From NCBI GenBank assembly GCA_015061915.1, contig SUVR01000018.1:1-38238 (forward strand): DNA of 38,238 bases, written 5' to 3'. This document shows, piece by piece, positions 12,001-17,386 of the stretch (the stretch's first letter is position 1; the number at the start of each line of letters is the position of its first letter). A program made the position numbers and the translations under genes. Under the pieces are notes generated by a model. The model was not told where the DNA came from and did no database searches. It worked only from the letters and a program-made list of their open reading frames with translations. Source of the stretch: Lentisphaerota bacterium. GTDB taxonomy: Bacteria; Verrucomicrobiota; Lentisphaeria; Victivallales; UBA1829.

Positions 12001-13834
12001 GATTATTCCGAACTGTACCATCGGCATGGTTTCCGGTGAAGATGGAGTTGGAAATTGTCACATCGGCCTGATAGCCGCCATGATAAATCGCACCACCGGC
12101 AGCACGGGAACTGTTATCCGTAAAGGTATTGTCATCCAGCAGGGCTGTCATTTTACCGACCAGCGAGAGCGCTCCGCCGGATGCTCCCCGGTTGCCGGTA
12201 AACTGAGAACCGGTGATCGTGATTTCTGCATGAGCAGTTTTACTGGCATTGTAGTAGGCGAAAGCACCGCCGCTGATCCCGGCATCCCCGTTTGCGCCGG
12301 TTCCCTTGTTGTTCTCAAACACGGAATCCGTAATGGTGACTTTTGCATTGGTCACGCCGCTGACAAAAATCGCACCGCCATTCGAGTGGGTCGTAGTGCC
12401 TTTGATAATGTTATTGGAAATCGTGGAACCGGAAACATTCAACTCAAAATCGGCAACGGATGAAACAAAAACAACAGCACCGGTCCAGGTTGAGGTATTG
12501 CCGTTGAATACAGAGTCAATAATATTGACTTCTGCGCCGGTCTTTTCGATAAAGATCGTTGCCCCGTTGCGCGTGTTGGTGCTGTTCTCAATTCTGGAAT
12601 CGATCACATTCAGGGTAATCCCGTTTGCTTTCAGGTTGATCGCACCGCCGTCGGAATCTGCAGTATAGTTGGAATTTGTCAGGATCAAGCCGTTGATCGT
12701 GAATTCCATATCTACCGTGGTCAGGTCGAAGAAGTAGCCCTTCTGGTCGGCATCCACGGTCACATCCGCTGTACCATCGCCGTCGATGTCGCCGTTGATG
12801 ATCATGGACTTGGTGATATTGCCGATCGTGGACGAGAGGGTAATGGTCTCGCCGGAGAGGGATTCCGCAAAGGTGATGGTGTTTTCGCCGTTCAGCGTGC
12901 CGTTCTGGTTCAGGTAGGCGATCGCTTCCCGGAGAGAGGTCAACTCGTCTGCGTCATCCATCACATCCAAAGCCGTTGTTACGACCAGACTTGGCGTTTC
13001 AGACTCAAGACAGTACTGATAGGAAACGGGGTTGATGGTGGCGGCTTCGATGAGACCGGAACGGTATTCCAGATCCCAGTCGCCGTTGGCGCCGGTGGAG
13101 TCAATGGAGGCGGCAACGTCTGCGCCCGTCAGGTTGGCGATGGTCTGGACAAGGGCCTTGCCTTCTTCGGACTTGGCGGTATCGCAGCCGTAAACAAGGA
13201 TGTCGGCGTCATCGGTCAGGTGTTCCCCGATGGCTTTCCAGTCGGCGGGATTGATCGTGGTGGAGTCGATCTTTTCGCCGTTCAGTGTAATGTAACCTTC
13301 GGAACCGTGGGACACGAGGTGGATGGCGGAATATTTGGTGTCTGCGTGTTCGTCAAGGTAGTCGTTGATCGCATCAAGGGCGTCGGTGCCGGAAGTGAGG
13401 CGGAGGACTTCCACGTTGTCGCCCAGGTCGTTTACGATGCTGTCCGCATCGGCAACGGAGGAGTTCAGCACAACAAGGATCCGTTCCGAAGTTTCGGAGG
13501 CGGCGATGGGGGCATCGGTGAAGGCGACTGTCTCAGACTCGGGATCGGCTGCGGCAAAGTCGGCGGCATCCGCGTCTGCGGTGTCGGCGGCGTTGTCGCT
13601 GCCCGACATTTCCGGCGGCACCGGCATTTCTGCCAGATGATCCGGAGTCAGCTCATTAGATGCAGTCTGATTGTTGTCAGACTGCATCTCTGCCGCGGCA
13701 GAACCGTCGCCCGCTGCGTCATTGTTCGCCTGATCTGCTGCTGCCGCTTCGGCTGCCTGTACCACTGCTCCCGCTTCAAAGAGCACACGATCTTCCAGCT
13801 TGAAGATCTCCACCTTGTTCCGCTTCTTACCCAT
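1..13834 (-). CDS. Giant modular surface protein with DUF4347 head and seven beta-helix modules (C-terminus outside window)
   Basis: The minus-strand frame stays open from the ATG at 13834 to the window edge, at least 4611 codons. Seven module landmarks checked along it (SLREA-type motifs) are all in the same frame. The start follows AAAGGTGG at good spacing. There is no classical signal peptide; a LEDRVLFEA motif (residues 13-21) resembles the LEPR-XLL-type N-terminal motif of very large secreted proteins. Residues about 118-265 match DUF4347 (SHG at 175-177, YGCD around 217). Seven modules follow, each opening with a 'SLxVxT-D-...-SLREA' motif near residues 303, 1291, 1862, 2741, 3437, 3865 and 4499. 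Each continues with many short GGAIY/ITxSTFTxNT coils typical of right-handed beta-helix and polymorphic outer-membrane (Pmp-like) proteins. Residues about 3222-3409 look like MBG domains. It is probably exported and surface-bound or released. Substrate and function are unknown, and the C-terminal anchoring or secretion signal is not visible. Confidence 0.9.
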   Translation of the reverse strand, partial: MGKKRNKVEIFKLEDRVLFEAGAVVQAAEAAAADQANNDAAGDGSAAAEMQSDNNQTASNELTPDHLAEMPVPPEMSGSDNAADTADADAADFAAADPESETVAFTDAPIAASETSERILVVLNSSVADADSIVNDLGDNVEVLRLTSGTDALDAINDYLDEHADTKYSAIHLVSHGSEGYITLNGEKIDSTTINPADWKAIGEHLTDDADILVYGCDTAKSEEGKALVQTIANLTGADVAASIDSTGANGDWDLEYRSGLIEAATINPVSYQYCLESETPSLVVTTALDVMDDADELTSLREAIAYLNQNGTLNGENTITFAESLSGETITLSSTIGNITKSMIINGDIDGDGTADVTVDADQKGYFFDLTTVDMEFTINGLILTNSNYTADSDGGAINLKANGITLNVIDSRIENSTNTRNGATIFIEKTGAEVNIIDSVFNGNTSTWTGAVVFVSSVADFELNVSGSTISNNIIKGTTTHSNGGAIFVSGVTNAKVTITDSVFENNKGTGANGDAGISGGAFAYYNASKTAHAEITITGSQFTGNRGASGGALSLVGKMTALLDDNTFTDNSSRAAGGAIYHGGYQADVTISNSIFTGNHADGTVRNNHGGGAIFISSMDNSAATTSVQILNNTFTGNSTAAAGGAIAVRKNFHNGGNNGNISFGSSSTTFLIHGENLTFKDNSAEHGGALLLHADKKSYIEFTNSLFDGNTATKTGGAIHLTATYNDQGFTANLHGLTIINNSAGYSGGAIAIAERADLYLSDSTVVGNRLTTTGKTIGDEDTSSTETAYFGGAGIYKGQAYRLDNNNGPGQDVFLIHNIIADNTLESNGSIVAHDIYSRNGILNSVANIYSVGAGVTKIGGMDYVDADYAALASALFAPKVADKYVVDSNGLLQVNELTDETLNTAVNRNGFQLGTYQSGTYGQLICYSVDGGLSWNDAKGVAYTGELLNIYMADQTGGARVPYSTAGAAQYKPALMWSKADDGTITHWSTIADAKNQLESGSGEYFFAPTMQDFGDVAVNVNGSLILHGYNPDSELKINLILDSATDAVTVDGMKFTGDATLTAGSMTIENALLTGEGDLAVTNGVLTILNSTVYNFGGTITIDAANGIGQIVNSTLYGNSGTITGNDKLNILNSLVFGTENLSGYTAKYSVFDGTGTAATNTYSVSADDVFGTELVWDGLILTALQATPNSTAPHVNGVYTAMNGTNLYYSTDKVNWKNFADDSAATVDDAYIIKTDGLGNTRVVIDGKAVAGAYSALKEAGSLTVTIAADIVDPYDELISLREAIQYLKDGYRDANGETVITFDLDAIKAATGKYAYRTLTDGSIRIDVTSLDEGSSNTAFIVASGVSYTIDGQDTGLIIDISLLGKNRRLFHVNGGTLTLKNITLYGSGSNDSTGELDLGSSTRYDNISGSIICVDAGNLNADHVTFARSNHSMHGNNNNGGAALWLTSGVATVTNSTFRDNYGISVKVRGNGKHVLDGITFTGNTGDNDHGLIEHHDNGANVTYRNFTITGNTIPHVFFSHRGEPIYASNFVIYDNTFKSHVFRCHGAASLYNMTVTDNNITGSVFQFDHGTGNTSITQAVYNSTVAGNYGNISAIVNITGANEGSSVAVFDNTFAGNVSTNTAFASVYSASTVTKSIFIANNIFANDAVMDGVGEAGKTYYGTAYDIDVAAPKTYLFHNITGGKYSDAMTVTVDASNVTGTYAELFGAQTPVLDVENGVHTLAISKDGAATTAGVLVGRIGNAYYFVRDGVWHNADGTVYQVDDGTGTMVDVAFTTDAATNYGLGTASGTVVYTTAQNEDTEGNAVSRLIGADSMIFNAGAYALSAETPSLTVNTDQDILNPFDGLTSLHEALAYANKTEGAQTITFDSTVFTDTTTEYVIDLATTLLVTDAVTISNTTGAKIVLNGGNTIRVMEVGAATTIDGLIFRNGYMEGDLRTNANDQLYGGGGAIFAEAALTVKNSTFENNSYKDTTKTAWYLGGGAIFAIADVTVENSSFTGNYVNTSAKSVYDGGSAIHIVKAGLNVVNSTFQNHVSGTKSGVVMSTSGTGLTITDSTISGNTMHGVHLAYSSGTQTIKGTTFSNNSHTYAAAIQASISGLLTVNDCTFTGNTSTGTYGGVVKYNGNGTLSITDSTFENNISTGNTKDYSAGGAVYYSGAGKLIISGSEFTGNQVTKATNPVGGGAIYANFSKSGSMTVTDSTFSGNSTGTSGGAIYLALANGSATITNNTFTDNTATGNGGAIYLSNTSGTNVLADNTFTDNSAATQGGAVYIAAGETSITGSTFKGNSAVGDGGALHTAADTTISNSIFGSTTEGEGNSGAHGMTIYQAGGAMVITNSSIVGSTSTTQWADIGAIYANGTSLALYGVQITDNKANGSFSNNNGGGVVVKSGTLTVDSYIDPTTSAETKTTIARNLAGTHGGGIYFAANTSGTIKNAVFDSNTGAIQGGGAIYGATGTTISIENTHFNNNSASGWGSSNGGAINFAGTSLIIKNSLFSGNGATNGWNDGQAPDSGGGAIYVSAGTVDVINSTFYNNLGRVGNGFQVTGGTVNLVNSTMYSTETTSSVEITGGTFNAINSIVCGTVNGTLNNINSVVGADAADIFTSTTLTADNTLEIKADSAAAYAGALVGQLDGAYYYMDNGKWFALDGTEKAAFALDADTGYGLGADATIYTTAQNVDAEGNAVSRLDGAKVGVFTAGAHALPAETPSLTVNTDQDILNPFDGLTSLREALQYAADDAAAVKGGAASVFTSGFDATAKTYTINFADTVTKITVGSTLNVATDAFKTYSLIINGAIASGKVILDGGNTVTFNADGSYASHTGTGVQIMNLHGSNKVTLNDLILQNGLAGSFAGGVHADSGTLNVNNSIFRYNVSSGSYNGGAALVNGSGTTNITGSLFEQNVGTGAYTQGGAFYTRGTAYISDSTFVRNWNNGLGGAIFSNGGYVHLLNSTIADNRANSGGAILLRTSNAYLINSTITGNTTVSTNNGAIGYSDGSVSDTIIVLNSIVAGNSSNDIANGNANTKISLINSVYGSVQVPADFANLTVTGGQKYDSSTQTLSDIFETVADGKAVATVQTVNGVDHEVFALNRGGLAAQSGTLIARTTTNSGLHGTRTQYYYLDMANDNWICVSDPTVVVPFSLTSTDGSYGLQTGVQEHIAKFDTATNAAFKTYHIFEDAQNVDENGDRVDRLYALKLQEKPQEIFQVGAYAFNFLPKQPIALTVDGYSVTNTYGDALVLTETKKEITVTVDGVEKTYYLDLVWKTNGTVAEDGTLNVGTYEDVISIDSVAVFEKDGENYVDVTDDFELTLPADSDLVIGKATLTVTADAKSITVGGAEPELTYTVDGLKNGDVFTGTLVRAEGTAAGVYAITLADGYTITNGADDKSANYDFTFVGADLSIKEAASLTVTTLDDVVNDTDGVISFREAFAAANNKTASLAVNGVYTITFSQSLTANYDSDGDTVMDSYRVALSDVYGTTLSSASITLVIDGSIGTDRVTIAGPGTYQLMVFDNGTITLQDMIITGGNLSTSGGAVKANTNGGVTIRNVLFTGNKAGNGGAAIYVGRGTLNIYDSEFTGNSASNGGVFYQGSGTLNVYNSVFTGNTGSNASVYRSHGGSTATFVNSVFYGNNSGPAFELAGANNTVTLIDCIVADNGDAADSQIKVAKDSAVMNLINTVVLKGTDNTGAAIQITAGKANLYYSVTDADYSVTANFNVTGGINNATFADTLEVVDGLPRVIATSAAGKNGVLVGKDSTGAFYVFGKNATGDAANWISLADSSVTAAFNVDAAGYGLGEGATVYMDNDMKAVMVETLKAKAEPTFFAGTYRSPETITLVVNDATDTANTSLLTTTLREALAFCTTVGTKYNIVFANGVNNEVNLFENGDVTIYMSSGKGYSLSGQVNVTIDGSGDGKDTDADGTNNKVILDGRKNSTIAVDSDKDRYRIIHAGNSSLTLKNMTMQYGYVNNDKLGGGAVYMKSGELTLEKMYFTGNQARNYNANVTHGGAVAVFGSTTVITDTVFEANKATHKGAGAGALYVNGGTVTITATNFIANTSAAAWSNGKSSGAVTFIDANFTVTNVLFSKNTLADTWGNNGGGGLGIYTSTGTITDATFTENKVLADGGSGSGGGAVYIYGGTVTIQDSTFTKNESATISTSDGYCGGGGAINVRSGTVTLLNSTFTENKATGAHASIGQGGAVSIQGGTVTVEDSLFDSNSSAASGGAIANRAKLTVKDSVFINNSADYGGGAIHYRGGGDDARLNVYSSTFYGNSAARGGAIEFSTRMYHNADVTIRQVTIAGNTATEYGGGLLFYSSVSNGSYTYKMNVYNSLILGNTSGEEGSKVSDDYYEKLVHNTPKQLKGAIYNSVIGTATIVSTNFKVDSSTTQIASGSTDYGLIFNGKASADYTVRFNKNYGNGVVELYLPARDILQIATTANPETDQLGNTRTPGENGKYLVGAMDKLFEVPSLVVNTTEDVVDEFDGLISLREAIAYQKADPTLGNTITFSDQIDWSTTDKTITLDGTDAAGNYLGQLSLTTAVTIDGSLMFGTFAQGIITIKVPVTYAESLADNTKTVSAFRVFNVSAKTTLRNMIVKGGLVTD
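5625..5689. repeat. 65-bp perfect direct repeat, copy 1 (inside giant gene)
   Basis: This 65-base stretch is identical, base for base, to 8262-8326. It encodes the module-opening segment with SLTVNTDQDILNPFDG. The two copies are 2637 bp apart, which is 879 codons, so recombination between them would keep the reading frame. Confidence 0.95.
8262..8326. repeat. 65-bp perfect direct repeat, copy 2 (inside giant gene)
   Basis: This is the second copy of the stretch at 5625-5689 and lies in the same reading frame. Flanking DNA is similar but not identical: both copies are preceded in the protein by a related 'AQN-D-EGNAVSRL' segment. Confidence 0.95.
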
Positions 13835-13894
13835 GTTTTCCACCTTTCGCCCGCAGGCATTAAGTTATTATAATATTCTTACTTATACTTAAAT

Positions 13895-13923
13895 ATTATA
13901 CTATATACCCAATAGAAAGTCAA
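13895..13923 (-). promoter_or_regulatory. Sigma-70-type promoter of the giant gene
   Basis: On the minus strand TTGACT (13918-13923) and TATAAT (13895-13900) are separated by 17 bases. The expected start near 13888 leaves a leader of about 50 bases before the AAAGGTGG ribosome site. The promoter lies just after the terminator of the upstream RTX gene, so the giant gene appears to be its own unit. Confidence 0.8.
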
Positions 13924-13952
13924 GAATGATTCATAAAAAAATGCGATAAAAA

Positions 13953-14012
13953 AGAAAAAAACGACCGACGCCATCTGTCATAAAAAATCAACAAAAAACG
14001 GCATCAGTCGTT
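13953..14012 (-). terminator. Intrinsic terminator after the RTX beta-helix gene
   Basis: Read on the minus strand, AACGACTGATGCC (14012-14000) pairs with GGCGTCGGTCGTT (13972-13960) through 13 pairs, two of them G-U. The loop is about 27 bases and a run of seven T follows. It starts about 20 bases beyond the stop codon at 14033. Confidence 0.7.
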
Positions 14013-14032
14013 TCCGCTTAAAAGCAAACGGT

Positions 14033-17014
14033 TCAAACGGTTACAAGGATCGAGTCACTGTCCCGCTCTTCAAAAATCTTTTTCGTACTTTCATCCAGAA
14101 ACGCGCCACACTGTTCCAATGCGGAATAAGTTGTGCTGCCGTCATCTCCGAACTTCAGGTTCACCTGAGAGGCTCCGCTGACTTTCACCGTATTTCCGCC
14201 ATCGGAATACATCCTGTTCACTTCATCCCAGTTTTCAACAGAACCGCTTTCAAACCATAGTGTTACAGTTCCACCCGCAAGCTGTTCCACCGTATCGGCG
14301 CCCCAGTTTTCACTGAAGAGAAAAAGATCATCGCCTCCGCCGCCATGCAGGCTGTCATCTCCGCTGCCGCCGGCGATCCAATCGTTTCCGGCAGCCCCGA
14401 TGATCCGGTCATTACCGTCATCTCCGAACAGATGATTTTCGCCGTGATTCGCCCAGATCGTGTCGTTTCCGCTTCCGCCCCGCACGGTCAGATTGTCACC
14501 GGCGTACGCAAAGCGCTGACTGGTCAGGTCCACCAGGTCATCCCCCTCCCCTGCACGGATCTCGTTCAGGTTTGCGAGACGGGAATTTTCCAGTGCATAA
14601 TCCTGAAACGAACCGCCGAAAATGTCGTCCACAAAGAGCGCATCCCCATTTGCCGTATCAGTCAGATAAAGGATCGCCGCATCATTTTCCGCTCCATTGA
14701 AAACATCTTCGATCCTGTTCTTTCCGAACAAGTTGACTTTTTCACCGGTACCGCTCCAACCGTCTTTACATCCCAGATGCTGTGCCGAATAAGAAGCACT
14801 CCACACCTGCTCCGTGTTCCGGACAAAAAAGATGTCGGCGCTGTTGTCATCCGCAGCGGCAATGATCCGTTTTTCTCCACCCTCATCCGTCAGAGTCCCA
14901 CACTCCCCGATCATCTGATCCACCGCATCTTTAGCGGTCTGATACAGCGTTTTCTCCGGCAGACTGCAGGTTGTCAGGGAAGTGACATTCACCGGCTTGA
15001 TCCGGACAGCAAAACTGTCATCTTTTTTAAGTGAATATTCAATATATGCAGTATTTTCCGGAACGGTAAGAGTATGCTGCGCAACAGCAGTTTCCCCGAT
15101 CGTGAGAACCAGAGCGCCGGATTGATCCACGGAAAGCGCATATTTCTTTCCGGCAGACACCGCCGAAACGCTGATCCGATCCAACACCTTTCCGGCTTCA
15201 TCCTGAACGGTGAAAACCACATCCGCAAACGATTCATCAAACGCTCTAGCCACCCGATAAGAACCGTTCGCCTGATCCGCCTTTACCGAAATTGCGTATG
15301 AACCGCTATCTGAAAAGTAAGCAAGATCATTCACCATCGCCTGATCCGCCGCCGTCCGGTCCGTCAGATCAAACAGGACCGTTCCGGTATTTTCCACTGC
15401 AGCGGAGAAGCTGTTTGTGCCGGAAAGGGTCAACTCACCGCTGTTGCAAACGGTATCGGTCACAGTGGTGAATGTGGAATTTTTCAGTGTCATTTTGTAC
15501 TCATTGAAAATGGCACCGCCGCTGACCGTTGCCGTGTTTCCCGTGAAGGTACAGCCGGAAACGGTCATAACTTCGCAGCCGTTGTTATCGTTCCAGATCG
15601 CACCGCCGCTGACCGTCGCCGTATTCCCCATAAAAATGCAGCCGCTGATGGTCACAGCAGGTCCGGACCAGCTGTTGGAGATCGCACCGCCGTATGCCGC
15701 CGAGTTCCTTGTAAAAAGGGTATTTTCCACTTCGCCGCCATTCCAGAGCGCGATTGCTCCGCCGTCGTTGACAGCAGTATTTTCCGTGAATGTGCCGCCG
15801 CTGACAACCAGTTGCCCGAACACGTTGACAACCGCCCCGCCTGCGTACGAGGCAGTGTTTCCGGTAAAGTCGGAATCCGTGATCGTGACCAGATCCGTTG
15901 CTGCACCGGACTGATAGACCGCACCGCCGTTTTCTGCGCTGTTCTGCTCAAATGTCGAACCGGTGATCTCCGCCGTTGCAGATCCGCTTTCCCCGAAATT
16001 GATCCAGTTGGCAATAGCGCCGCCATTCTTTGCCGTATTGCCGGTAAAGGTGCAGTCTGCTACCGCAAGAACGCCTCTGATCGTGTTGGCAACAGCGCCG
16101 CCGAATCCTTTATCAGTGTTCCAGCCTTCCGGCAGATTGACGGTGTTTCCGGTAAAAGTCGAGCCGGAGATCTGCAGTTCCGCATAATTGTAAACCGCCC
16201 CGCCGAGATCCGCTGTGTTCTGTTCAAAAGAGGAATTTTCAATGGTGAGATCCGCCGATGCGCCACCGTAGGTATCGTTATAAACCGCACCGCCGTGAGC
16301 TGCGGTATTTTTGGTAAAGGTGCTGCCTTTTACGGTCGCCGTCACACCGCCGTGCATTTCCAGCGCACCGCCGCCGATCCGTGCGATATTTTCCGTAAAC
16401 TCCGTTCCGGTGATAGAAAGCGTACCGCCCCATTGCTGAAGCGCTCCGCCGTATGCGGCTTCGTTTTTATGGAACAGACCGCCATTCACCGTCACCGACG
16501 CCCCGTTCATGGTACAGATAGCACCACCGGCAGCAGTTTCGCCGCCTGCAGTGTTGGCGTTGAACACACTGTCCGTGATCGAAAGGACGCCGCCGTAAAC
16601 TTCAATGGCACCGCCGAGACCGTTGTAACCGTTCAGCGCTTCAGCTGCATTTTTTTCAAAAAGCGCTTCGGTCAGAGTAATATTTGCGTTTGTTGCGCAG
16701 ATCGCGGCGCCATACCAGCCGGTATTGTTCCGGGCAATGCCGCCCCCTTGATAAACTCCGCCGGTATAATTGGAGGCTGCCGACCCGCCGAGGACCAGAG
16801 CGCCGATCTCTCCTTCTTTATCCACAAGGATCGTTCCGCCACTCTCAATGGTCAACCCGCTGACGGCAGCACCGCCGCCGACTTTCACCGTGTTATACGT
16901 TTCGTTCGGGATCTTCACATTCTCCAGTGTTGTCACCGTACTGACCAGAGTTTCATCCAGCCACAGCGTGATCTTACCGGCTTCAAATTCATTTTCTTCT
17001 TTGACGACTGCCAT
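14033..17014 (-). CDS. Secreted beta-helix protein with C-terminal RTX repeats
   Basis: The 993-residue protein has two parts. Residues about 85-540 are a tandem array of beta-helix coils of the GGAIxN...STFTxNTA type, the same style as the giant protein downstream. Residues about 844-900 carry RTX calcium-binding nonapeptides (GGSGNDTI, GDDGNDRI, GAAGNDWI, GGSGDDSL, GGGGDDLF), and a further 93 residues follow. RTX repeats near the C-terminus usually mark type I secretion substrates, and no N-terminal signal peptide is visible, which agrees. No type I exporter genes are in the window. The ATG at 17014 follows AAGGA at 8 bases. The last residues (DSILVTV) form a hydrophobic tail as in many type I substrates. 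The role, perhaps adhesion or matrix, is inferred only from architecture. Confidence 0.88.
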   Translation of the reverse strand: MAVVKEENEFEAGKITLWLDETLVSTVTTLENVKIPNETYNTVKVGGGAAVSGLTIESGGTILVDKEGEIGALVLGGSAASNYTGGVYQGGGIARNNTGWYGAAICATNANITLTEALFEKNAAEALNGYNGLGGAIEVYGGVLSITDSVFNANTAGGETAAGGAICTMNGASVTVNGGLFHKNEAAYGGALQQWGGTLSITGTEFTENIARIGGGALEMHGGVTATVKGSTFTKNTAAHGGAVYNDTYGGASADLTIENSSFEQNTADLGGAVYNYAELQISGSTFTGNTVNLPEGWNTDKGFGGAVANTIRGVLAVADCTFTGNTAKNGGAIANWINFGESGSATAEITGSTFEQNSAENGGAVYQSGAATDLVTITDSDFTGNTASYAGGAVVNVFGQLVVSGGTFTENTAVNDGGAIALWNGGEVENTLFTRNSAAYGGAISNSWSGPAVTISGCIFMGNTATVSGGAIWNDNNGCEVMTVSGCTFTGNTATVSGGAIFNEYKMTLKNSTFTTVTDTVCNSGELTLSGTNSFSAAVENTGTVLFDLTDRTAADQAMVNDLAYFSDSGSYAISVKADQANGSYRVARAFDESFADVVFTVQDEAGKVLDRISVSAVSAGKKYALSVDQSGALVLTIGETAVAQHTLTVPENTAYIEYSLKKDDSFAVRIKPVNVTSLTTCSLPEKTLYQTAKDAVDQMIGECGTLTDEGGEKRIIAAADDNSADIFFVRNTEQVWSASYSAQHLGCKDGWSGTGEKVNLFGKNRIEDVFNGAENDAAILYLTDTANGDALFVDDIFGGSFQDYALENSRLANLNEIRAGEGDDLVDLTSQRFAYAGDNLTVRGGSGNDTIWANHGENHLFGDDGNDRIIGAAGNDWIAGGSGDDSLHGGGGDDLFLFSENWGADTVEQLAGGTVTLWFESGSVENWDEVNRMYSDGGNTVKVSGASQVNLKFGDDGSTTYSALEQCGAFLDESTKKIFEERDSDSILVTV

Positions 17015-17386
17015 TTTTCTGTTCCTTCATTTGTTCTGTTGATTTTCCCGGAAACAAGAAGGAACTGCGGCACAAAAAAGCACAGCAGCAGAAATGCAGG
17101 CACAAAAAAGCCGGGTAAAATCCCGGCTCGCAACTGCAACAAAGAAATACGGAATACCATAGCGGCATTTCGCTTCTTCCCCATCTTGTGTTACGGGCAC
17201 AATTCCGCATGGCGGAGGGACTTGGATAAAGGGGGGATCTGGCTCGTCATCCGCTGGGATAACACACAGTTGCGCGACAGTCCATGAATCTCACATGGTT
17301 CACCCGGTCTTTATCCGGTTTGTAAATTTGATTTTTCTCCGGTTGCGCTGAATCTCCTTGAATTCCGTTTGCGTTTGATACGGGAT
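17015..17386. other. Non-coding stretch between symporter and RTX genes
   Basis: This 372-base gap holds a terminator hairpin (17104-17128) and a 13-base direct repeat, GGCACAAAAAAGC, at 17069-17081 and 17099-17111. No convincing promoter for the RTX gene is visible in the roughly 90 bases between the hairpin and the RTX start. A small minus-strand frame beginning MGKKRN at 17184 has no ribosome site and reads through the hairpin, so it is not called as a gene. Confidence 0.6.
17104..17128 (-). terminator. Intrinsic terminator downstream of the symporter gene
   Basis: On the minus strand AGCCGGG, ATTTTA and CCCGGCT form a compact GC-rich hairpin followed by TTTTTT. It lies about 260 bases past the symporter stop codon and is the first clear terminator for that transcript. 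Confidence 0.75.

Noticed and set aside
1-13834. CRISPR-like impression from many short repeats
   Set aside because: The repeats are degenerate protein-coding coils in one frame, with no constant repeat-spacer pattern.
16933-17184. Small minus-strand frame starting MGKKRN with a hydrophobic stretch
   Set aside because: It begins like the giant protein (MGKKRN), but there is no ribosome site, the intrinsic terminator lies inside it, and it overlaps the RTX gene start. The similarity is six residues and likely chance.
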